A program made the position numbers and the translations under genes. A stretch of 6,672 nucleotides of DNA from the NCBI GenBank assembly GCA_037439425.1, contig JBBIWA010000130.1:1-6672 (forward strand). Direction: 5' to 3'. This DNA comes from JBBIWA01 sp037439425. Its GTDB lineage: Bacteria > Acidobacteriota > Blastocatellia > RBC074. Below, in pieces: positions 1 to 4,561 of the stretch (the stretch's first letter is position 1; each line of letters opens with the position of its first letter). Under the pieces are notes generated by a model. The model was given only the letters and a program-made list of their open reading frames with translations, did no database searches and was not told where the DNA came from.

Positions 1-86
1 ATCTCTGTCTTGTGCCATCAACGAAGAAACGTGCGACTAAGTACTGTGCGCCGCAATTACGCCTTCAGTTGTCGTGAGACGGAATC

Positions 87-171
87 ACGGATTTTGCAAT
101 CCGTTAGCTTTCAGGCTAACTGGCGGAGTATTTATGGCGCATTGTACTAAGTGAAAAAGTCGTGTTTTCAC
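87..171 (+). promoter_or_regulatory. Leader region with three short perfect stem-loops upstream of the response regulator
   Basis: Bases 1-249 contain no gene I can support. Three perfect stem-loops are readable. The first pairs ACGGATT (87-93) with AATCCGT (98-104) around a 4-nt loop. The second pairs GTTAGC (103-108) with GCTAAC (115-120). The third pairs GTGAAAA (151-157) with TTTTCAC (165-171) around a 7-nt loop. The first two share bases 103-104, so they cannot both be fully formed. None has a T-tract behind it, so they do not look like simple terminators. Whether they lie in the 5' leader of the response regulator transcript or mark the end of an upstream gene outside the window is not decidable here. 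No convincing -35/-10 pair was found. Confidence 0.35.
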
Positions 172-249
172 TGGACTTAACCGAAGCATCCTGATCTCAG
201 GCGTGGCGCCATACCTTGCTGAAGAGATCCCAGAAGGGGGGCAGGGACT

Positions 250-639
250 ATGTTGAAGAATCCGGTGTGCAAGATTTTGATCGTTGATGACAACGATGAC
301 ATCCGCCAGATGCTGGCTTTGCTCCTGGAGATGCAAGGCTACAAGATCGTGGTCGCAGCAGATGGCGAGCAAGCAGTGGCTGTGGCTGAGCGTGAGCGCC
401 CGGATCTGATCCTGATGGACATCATGATGCCGCGTCTGAATGGGTTGGAGGCCGCTCGCCAAATCCGCCGGAATCCCGAACTGGCCCAAGTTCCGATCAT
501 TGGGATCTCAGCTTTCGGTGATCAGTTCACCAAAAGTGAAGCTGCCCCCCAGACCTTCAGTTGGAGCGCCTGCCTGCGTAAGCCGATTGATATGGATGAG
601 CTGGAGCAACTACTGACCACCATCACCTGCCATACTTGA
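250..639 (+). CDS. Single-domain response regulator (CheY-like receiver protein)
   Basis: This 129-residue protein is a complete receiver domain with no output domain. The acidic pair is D13-D14, the phosphoacceptor is D57 in the segment LMDIMMP, the switch Ser is S87 in IGIS, and the conserved Lys is K111 followed by P112. It should be a cytosolic protein phosphorylated by a histidine kinase that is not encoded in this window, acting through protein-protein contact rather than DNA binding. The ATG at 250 is supported by a strong purine-rich ribosome site (AAGGGGGG, 234-241) with 8 nt spacing. The beta4-alpha4-beta5 stretch (residues 98-110) is unusual. The common Ala-Gly before beta5 is absent, and the aromatic switch residue usually found just before the Leu of beta5 is Cys108. 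The gene ends 55 bp from the convergent ROK gene. The family call is very secure; partner and pathway are unknown. Confidence 0.93.
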   Translation: MLKNPVCKILIVDDNDDIRQMLALLLEMQGYKIVVAADGEQAVAVAERERPDLILMDIMMPRLNGLEAARQIRRNPELAQVPIIGISAFGDQFTKSEAAPQTFSWSACLRKPIDMDELEQLLTTITCHT

Positions 640-658
640 AGCGCGCCGCCAGAATGCG

Positions 659-690
659 AACGGGTTGCGAAGTTAGCAGCTCGTTGTTTA
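659..690 (+). terminator. Candidate rho-independent terminator of the response regulator gene
   Basis: AACGGGTTGC (659-668) can pair along its whole length with GCAGCTCGTT (676-685) as RNA, using two G-U wobbles, around the 7-nt loop 669-675. It is followed by the modest T-rich run GTTTA. On the opposite strand the two wobbles become A-C mismatches, so the structure favours the + transcript. It sits 20 nt after the response regulator stop. The tail is weak, so termination strength is uncertain. Confidence 0.4.
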
Positions 691-694
691 GAGA

Positions 695-1762
695 TCAAGC
701 TGCCTGGCTCAACTGCAACCAGGCCAGACGCGCCGCCCCCAACAGAGCAGCTTTCTGCCCCAGGACGGAAGAGACAATACGACATTGTTTGGCTGCCGCC
801 GGTTGGGCCCACAGTCGCGCTTCGCGACGAATTTGATTGAAAAAGGGTCTCAGAGCCAGCCCAAGCTCACCGCCAATTACGACCATTTCCGGGTTCAGCG
901 TGGAGATCAAATCTGCTACGCCGCGCCCGATCAACTCGCATACCTCAGTCACCACCCTCAGCGCCAGCGCATCGCCTGCCCGGGCCGCGCGAATGATAGT
1001 TTCAGGCGTCAGTTGAGTGGCATCAGCAGCTGCTAACCGACTGAGCAGCGAATCGGTGCGGCCAGTCCATTCTTCAAGCGCGCGCCGGACCAGGGCCGCT
1101 CCAGCGACTTCAGTCTCAAAGCAGCCACGGATCGCATATTCGTTCTTGAAACCATCGCTGAGCGCAAACCAGCCGACGGCCCCGGCCAGATCACCCGCGC
1201 CGTGAATGATCTGGCCGTGGGCAATGATGCCAGCCCGGACCTCATTTCCAAGCGAGAGAAAGATCACATTTTGTCTTCCTTCGGCGACTCCGCACCAGGC
1301 TTCGGCGGCAGCCAGAGCAATGCGATCAGACTCAATCACTATCACCGGATGAGCGGAATCGCGCCTCTCAGCACGCGCGCGCCTGACTAAAGCTGCCGTC
1401 CGAATGTCTACCCCTGAATGTTCCAGGCCTTCCTCGATCATCTGGCGCAGCGCCACGCGATCCCACCCCTTAAGGCCAGGGATGGAGACCCGCCCGGAGC
1501 GGGAATCAACCATTCCAGCAACCCCAATGCCCATCGCCTTGATCTCACTTCGGCCACGCTCGGCCGAGGCAGCAAGTTCGAGAATCGATTTGGTGAGAGT
1601 TGCGATCGCGGTGCGCGCCGTTCCCGATGGCATTTCACTCTCGCTACGAATCAGGCTCCGCGCGCGCGCGTCCACCAGCGCCGCAGCGATTTGAGCGCGG
1701 TTAATTTCAATAGCGATAACTAATTCTTGAGTCTCTCTTGTGAGTTCTTCTTTGTTTTTCAA
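695..1762 (-). CDS. ROK-fold protein with degenerate sugar-kinase motifs (probable non-catalytic relative)
   Basis: The 355-residue product has the ROK/ASKHA outline: an N-terminal strand with the ALVD turn (residues 15-31), GIGVAGMVD (78-86), a PGLKGW segment (95-100), a G-rich strand around 172-178, HGAGDLAG (187-194), and the C-terminal NPEMVVIGGE (290-299). Family hallmarks are missing. The phosphate-binding D-x-G-G-T reads E19-I20-N21-R22-A23. The E-N-D motif reads E144-S145-D146, keeping only the Asp. The G-E-I-G-H motif reads G194-A-V-G-W198. The C-x-C-G-x-x-G-C zinc site keeps only C214. There is no N-terminal winged helix, so it is not a NagC/XylR-type repressor. Residues 119-138 form an Arg-rich extension before the ESD strand. 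The start is TTG at 1762, preceded by GAGG five bases upstream; the first internal Met would delete the N-terminal core strand. Sugar phosphorylation looks unlikely, and the actual role is unknown. Confidence 0.8.
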   Translation of the reverse strand: MKNKEELTRETQELVIAIEINRAQIAAALVDARARSLIRSESEMPSGTARTAIATLTKSILELAASAERGRSEIKAMGIGVAGMVDSRSGRVSIPGLKGWDRVALRQMIEEGLEHSGVDIRTAALVRRARAERRDSAHPVIVIESDRIALAAAEAWCGVAEGRQNVIFLSLGNEVRAGIIAHGQIIHGAGDLAGAVGWFALSDGFKNEYAIRGCFETEVAGAALVRRALEEWTGRTDSLLSRLAAADATQLTPETIIRAARAGDALALRVVTEVCELIGRGVADLISTLNPEMVVIGGELGLALRPFFNQIRREARLWAQPAAAKQCRIVSSVLGQKAALLGAARLAWLQLSQAA

Positions 1763-1885
1763 GGTCGCCTCGCCTGTCTCTGAGCTATCAGGATGGCGGC
1801 TTCAGCAGCCGAAGAGCCTGCAGCCGGCTCAGTCTTTCGCTGCTGCTTTGGCGGGCATGTGACCGCTAGCATCTGAAAGCTCGTT

Positions 1886-1914
1886 TTGACCACAACGGAA
1901 AGCGAGGTTATTAT
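1886..1914 (+). promoter_or_regulatory. Sigma70-like promoter for the FKBP lipoprotein gene
   Basis: TTGACC (1886-1891) is followed after exactly 17 nt by TATTAT (1909-1914). Each hexamer matches consensus at five of six positions. Transcription would begin near 1921, giving a leader of about 80 nt before the ATG at 2001. I found no comparable promoter for the divergent ROK gene in 1763-1885, a stretch that mostly contains GC-rich short palindromes built on GGCTGC/GCAGCC. Confidence 0.55.
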
Positions 1915-2000
1915 ACATCGCACCGGCCCAGACCCAAGGCGATTTGATCATCTGTGAAGGGCTGGCAGCAGCAAGATCCCAACCAACTCTGGAGAATGTT

Positions 2001-2531
2001 ATGCGTCAAGTTGTCCTGATCTGGTTGTTCCTTCATCTGTCCGTGGTGGGGGGATGTCAGCAGCAGCCAACAAGCTCTACCTCTCCCACACCGCAGGCGA
2101 GCGTGCCCCCTACCGTTGCAACTTCGCCCGCCAAAGCCAGCAGCGAGATGATCACCACGCCCTCTGGTCTTAAGTACCAGGACCTGGTTGTGGGCACTGG
2201 CCCCAGGCCGCTGTTGAATCAAACCGTCCGCGTCCTTTACACCGGCTGGCTGGAGAACGGGACAAAGTTCGATAGCAATACCTCAGGCGGTAAGCCCCCG
2301 CTGGAGTTCAAAATTGGAACGGAGAAAGGGATGATCAAAGGGTTCCAGCTTGGGGTGGGCGGCGGAGAGGGGATCGAACCGATGCGCGTTGGTGGCAAAC
2401 GCCGTCTCATCATCCCGCCACAGTTAGGCTACGGCGCGCAAGCTTACAGCACGATCCCGCCCAACTCGACGCTGATCTTTGAAGTGGAATTGATCGGCAT
2501 CCAGAAGGCTGGCGGATTTGGCGCCAGATAG
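2001..2531 (+). CDS. FKBP-type peptidyl-prolyl cis-trans isomerase, predicted lipoprotein
   Basis: The 176-residue protein should catalyse cis-trans isomerisation of Xaa-Pro bonds outside the cytoplasm, anchored by a lipid. The start at 2001 is preferred over 1944 because it has GGAG (1991-1994) six bases upstream and begins exactly with a signal peptide, MRQVVLIWLFLHL, leading to the lipobox V16-G-G-C19. Residues 20-49 are a Pro/Ser/Thr/Ala-rich linker. The FKBP domain spans about 50-168. FKBP12 active-site counterparts visible are Y80, F90-D91, F103, I112, Y144 and F160. The floor Trp (FKBP12 W59) is F115. A Gly-rich insertion of about six residues (119-126) lies between the helix and the MRVGGKRR strand. 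The gene is transcribed alone from the promoter at 1886-1914. Family assignment is firm; the client proteins are unknown. Confidence 0.95.
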   Translation: MRQVVLIWLFLHLSVVGGCQQQPTSSTSPTPQASVPPTVATSPAKASSEMITTPSGLKYQDLVVGTGPRPLLNQTVRVLYTGWLENGTKFDSNTSGGKPPLEFKIGTEKGMIKGFQLGVGGGEGIEPMRVGGKRRLIIPPQLGYGAQAYSTIPPNSTLIFEVELIGIQKAGGFGAR

Positions 2532-2568
2532 CCCGCCTGTGAAAATGAGCCCTGAAGGATACCCAAAG

Positions 2569-2596
2569 CACCAAGAAAGGGAAGATGATCTTGGTG
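2569..2596 (+). terminator. Perfect 8-bp stem-loop downstream of the FKBP gene
   Basis: CACCAAGA (2569-2576) pairs perfectly with TCTTGGTG (2589-2596) around a 12-nt loop, 37 nt after the FKBP stop codon. There is no T-tract behind it (GCCTATTGTTTC), so it is at best a weak terminator or a 3'-end stabilising hairpin. Position is the main argument. Confidence 0.3.
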
Positions 2597-2749
2597 GCCT
2601 ATTGTTTCAAAGCCTCGCCGCGCGACACGAACAACTCCTCACTGACAACACTTTCTCCCGCATATGCCAGTTCGGCTCCGCTTCCACCTGAGTGTGATCC
2701 TACTCACTGTTCTGGAAATATTCAAAATTTGCTGGAGTCATACTGCAGG

Positions 2750-2768
2750 AATCCCTGGGTAGGCAGGC
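2750..2768 (+). repeat. Outer inverted motif, left copy
   Basis: AATCCCTGGGTAGGCAGGC matches the reverse complement of 4338-4356 at 17 of 19 positions. It lies 66 bp outside the left IS terminus, whereas the right copy abuts the right terminus. The ten bases that follow (2768-2777, CATCCTTTCT) recur in direct orientation right after the other copy. It could be a dispersed intergenic repeat, or an outer IS end split by an insertion on this side. Confidence 0.55.
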
Positions 2769-2834
2769 ATCCTTTCTTGCCCGGCTTCAGCAAACGCGCC
2801 GCTGCTACAGACCAGGCACGCTAGAAGCATGCCT

Positions 2835-2851
2835 CATTAGTTTCTACACAA
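2835..2851 (+). repeat. Left terminal inverted repeat of the IS
   Basis: CATTAGTTTCTACACAA is the exact reverse complement of 4321-4337. The transposase stop codon (TAG on the minus strand, 2844-2846) lies inside this repeat, so the ancestral gene ran to within about ten bases of the IS end. Confidence 0.8.
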
Positions 2852-3223
2852 CTTGATCTTTGAAAACATGGTCATAGCCCCCCAAACCGAGCAGCTGCTG
2901 GAGCTGTTGGGCGAACTGCTGAATCTGCGAGCGACCAAGTAGCGTTCGAGCGCGTCAATGATGGGGGAGCAAGTTCCAGAAGCCAGCGAGCAAGGCAGGG
3001 GCAGTATACTCCACGCCCCGCTTCATCAGCCGTCCACTCAAGCGGATGAGGAAGCGGCGGAACTTCCGCCGTCGCCCTCGTCCGCTTGCATCAGCGCCCA
3101 GACGATAACACACGCCTTGGGCCGCCATCAGCCTCTCGTTTGGCGATGGCGGTGGCCGTCTCTTGCTGCCACTGCTCGAGGTGCTGCGTGGACGCCTTTG
3201 AGCAGCTTGAAGTAGGATTCAAT

Positions 3224-3251
3224 GCCTGCCTGTGCGTTGCACGCAGACAGG
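3224..3251. repeat. 28-nt palindromic segment inside the transposase YREK motif
   Basis: Between the codons for YYWR (3252-3263) and IESYFKLLK (3197-3223) lie 28 nt where the YREK spacing allows only six. On the + strand CCTGCCTGTGCGT faces ACGCAGACAGG across TGC, an imperfect inverted repeat. It shifts the frame and breaks the motif. It may be a small palindromic insertion or a templated duplication within a hairpin. Confidence 0.4.
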
Positions 3252-3713
3252 GCGCCAGTAGTACCAGAGCGCGATAGTCCCGACGCTGACACTGGCTGGC
3301 AGCCTTGTCCACAGCCGCCAGGTGGCGAGCACCCGACCCTGGGCGCGCGCGCACAGGGCTCCAGGAGAGGCGCAAGCTGAGTGGACGTCCAGGGATCGTT
3401 TGGTAGGTGGGCCGGCCGTGGCGACGGCGCCCTTTGCGCGCCGCCCCGTGAGTGTGACGGTTGTTTCGGCCAGGTACTGAAGCACGCGCCGGCCTTGGTA
3501 CTTTCGCCCGGCGGGCGAAGCGAAACTGGTTCTGGAGGCTGGCTTCAACTTCGCTCAAGAGGCGGCTGCGGGCCTTGGTGCTCGAAGTCGCCGCACGGCG
3601 ACGGCCGCGAATCACAAAGAGGCGCGCCATCCCGATCCAAGATCAGCAACGCTGTCGGCAACAAGTAGCCGAAGTCATTCTTGTTATAGAGCACGATCCG
3701 ATCCTTTTTGCTT

Positions 3714-3980
3714 TCGTGTTGATTCACGTTATCGGCTAAGCAAGCTTCTGAGCTACTGATGCCACGAGCTTGCCTCGTGGTGATTCACGTTATCGGCTAC
3801 CGTAGTCATCAGCGTGGGACTACACAAGACTTCTCTCGTGGCATCTTCAATGCTCGCCTAGTTCCCGGTAGCAAGTAGCGTGAAGTTCCACAAGGCTTGT
3901 CTCGTGGCATCTTCAATCCTTGCCTAGTTCCCTGTAGCCACTAGCGTGAGGCTCCACAAGACTTCTCTCGTAGCATCGGC
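3714..3980. repeat. Tandem array of 61-66-bp units with palindromic cores, inside the dead transposase
   Basis: Units run 3762-3822 (61 bp), 3823-3888 (66 bp) and 3889-3954 (66 bp), with partial units before (3714-3761) and after (3955-3980). The two 66-bp units differ at about nine positions. Each unit opens with a palindromic core: CCACGAG/CTCGTGG is perfect at 3762-3780 and is CACAAG...CTCGTGG in later units. It then carries CATCTTCAAT, GCCTAGTTCCC and a GTAGC...TAGCGTGA segment. The 61-bp unit aligns to the others with gaps. A 25-bp segment is duplicated with one mismatch at 3714-3738 and 3775-3799, and the first copy is also transposase coding sequence. There is no open frame across the units. 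The array separates two transposase segments that should be near each other, so it entered or expanded after the IS was in place. Confidence 0.75.
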
Positions 3981-4049
3981 ATACAACAACTTGGGTGATG
4001 ACAAAGGCTCAAGCCCAGCCTATTTGGAAGGCTGAAACTCTTTCGCAGC

Positions 4050-4150
4050 TCCCCAAGGCAGTTGGGGGATGGTCCAACTCTAGCCTCTCGGCTTGGTGAG
4101 CCCCCTCCTCAGCGGGGCAGGAAAGTGGGACCTGAACTATCCCCCAATAC
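4050..4150. repeat. G/C-run inverted repeats inside the IS remnant
   Basis: TTGGGGGAT (4062-4070) is the exact reverse complement of ATCCCCCAA (4139-4147), and flanking bases extend the match imperfectly. TTGGGG at 4062-4067 can alternatively pair with CCCCAA at 4051-4056. The stretch sits in a poorly preserved part of the transposase remnant, and I see no function for it. Confidence 0.4.
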
Positions 4151-4320
4151 CGCTTCAGGGGATTGGGCCTCAGCTCTTCACCCTTATCCTGGCGCCCAGG
4201 GCAGCCACCCCCTGGACAGCGCTCAAATGTTGTTTGACCAGTCTGCGATAGCGCGCTTGCAAGCGCGGTTCGAGTTCAGGAACTTTTATGACCCTAGACT
4301 CTCTGGTACCACATCTTGAC

Positions 4321-4337
4321 TTGTGTAGAAACTAATG
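4321..4337 (-). repeat. Right terminal inverted repeat of the IS
   Basis: TTGTGTAGAAACTAATG is the exact reverse complement of 2835-2851. It lies about 35 bp outside the first recognisable transposase codons. The original transposase start codon is not visible in the expected frame. Confidence 0.8.
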
Positions 4338-4356
4338 GCGTGCCTACCCAGGGTTT
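4338..4356 (-). repeat. Outer inverted motif, right copy
   Basis: The reverse complement of this stretch matches 2750-2768 at 17 of 19 positions. It abuts the right IS terminus and overlaps the proposed 8-bp target duplication (4338-4345). It is followed directly by CATCCTTTCT (4357-4366), the same ten bases that follow the left copy. Confidence 0.55.
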
Positions 4357-4561
4357 CATCCTTTCTCCCGTGTCGCACGAGCGAGATGAAGAACTCTTCA
4401 GCAGATGTCGGGCCAACTCTCGGTTGGCTCTCGTCTTCTGTACCGGCTTCGTTCCCAGCTCCTGGGCAAACTACCCGCTACGGTCCGACATCGCTCTGAA
4501 GAGCGCGAAGAGAGTTCACAGCCACAAGCTTCTAACTGCTCTGATTCCTGATGCCTGATTC
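4357..4561. other. Gene-free stretch between the IS and the amidohydrolase
   Basis: No supportable gene; the open frame at 4316-4558 starts inside the IS terminus and has no recognisable content. Structure present: a stem-loop GCCAAC (4412-4417) with GTTGGC (4423-4428), extendable by two pairs to 4410-4430, and a smaller one CGCTC (4492-4496) with GAGCG (4501-4505). Neither is followed by a T-tract in the direction of amidohydrolase transcription, so no clear terminator is assigned to that gene. Confidence 0.55.
4541..4561. repeat. 7-bp tandem repeat, three copies
   Basis: CTGATTC, CTGATGC and CTGATTC stand head to tail and end at the base before the amidohydrolase stop codon (4562-4564). 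It is a short heptamer run with one substitution and no visible function. Confidence 0.6.

Larger units (their letters stand above)
2532..2834. other. Gene-free stretch between the FKBP gene and the dead IS
   Basis: About 300 bp without a supportable gene. An open frame at 2585-2824 has no ribosome site, no recognisable motif and an irregular composition, so I do not call it. The stretch contains the hairpin at 2569-2596, the inverted motif at 2750-2768, a following CATCCTTTCT (2768-2777) that also occurs to the right of the IS, and the left target-site copy (2827-2834). Confidence 0.6.
2844..4290 (-). pseudogene. Transposase of IS4 type (YREK), multiply frame-shifted and interrupted
   Basis: Reading the minus strand across frames recovers a consistent transposase. 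The N-terminal part PELEPRLQARYRRLVKQHL lies at about 4225-4281. It continues to a GAQDKG-like site at about 4180-4200 that needs one inserted base. HESKKDRIVLYNKNDFGYLL and LLILDRDGAPL lie at about 3625-3720, LSEVEASLQNQFRFAR at about 3505-3555, and YQGRRVLQYLAETTVTL at about 3450-3505. VLATWRLWTRLPASVSVGTI leads to ALWYYWR ending at 3252. IESYFKLLK is at 3197-3223, EQWQQETATAIAKR at about 3136-3177, IVWALMQADEG at about 3079-3111, FLIRLSGRLMKRGVEYTAPA at about 2990-3060, and QQFAQQLQQLLGLGGYDH at about 2865-2921. The last segment runs to TAG at 2844. At least eight frame changes are needed. YYWR plus IESYFKLLK gives the Y-2-R-3-E-6-K signature once the intervening 28 nt are replaced by two codons. 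The DDE catalytic Asp residues cannot be placed confidently. Confidence 0.8.
2835..4337 (-). mobile_element. Decayed IS4-type insertion sequence
   Basis: The element is bounded by 17-bp perfect terminal inverted repeats (2835-2851 and 4321-4337) and encloses minus-strand remains of a YREK transposase from near one end to the other. The bases just outside form an imperfect 8-bp direct repeat, GCATGCCT (2827-2834) and GCGTGCCT (4338-4345), which fits a target-site duplication with one later substitution. The total length of 1503 bp is ordinary for the family. About 240 bp of it is a foreign-looking tandem array, and a block of transposase between the LLILDRDGAPL and LSEVEASL segments appears deleted. 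It cannot transpose by itself. The exact IS4 subgroup is not resolved. Confidence 0.75.

Noticed and set aside
1944..2000. Upstream start of the FKBP gene
   Set aside because: It would put 19 non-hydrophobic residues before the lipoprotein signal, and the start at 2001 has a good ribosome site.
2585..2824. Open frame on the + strand between the FKBP gene and the IS
   Set aside because: No ribosome site, no recognisable domain, and it runs through the repeated motif at 2750-2777.
2868..2942. Short + strand frame encoding a Leu-rich peptide starting at 2868
   Set aside because: It is antisense to the transposase C-terminal Gln-rich segment and has no ribosome site.
3219..3548. Open frame on the minus strand as a separate gene
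   Set aside because: It contains the transposase blocks YQGRRVLQYLAETTVTL and TIALWYYWR in their own frame; a fragment of the same pseudogene.
3091..3630. Open frame on the minus strand as a basic 179-residue protein
   Set aside because: It is a patchwork of transposase pieces (LSEVEASLQNQFRFAR, EQWQQETATAIAKR) joined by out-of-frame sequence; it belongs to the pseudogene.
3762..3980. CRISPR array
   Set aside because: Similarity runs through the whole 61-66-bp unit, with no constant repeat plus unique spacer pattern and no cas gene in view.
4062..4319. Open frame on the + strand inside the IS
   Set aside because: It is antisense to recognisable transposase N-terminal sequence (PELEPRLQARYRRLVKQHL).
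4316..4558. Open frame on the + strand right of the IS
   Set aside because: It begins in the IS terminal repeat and has no ribosome site or family-like content.
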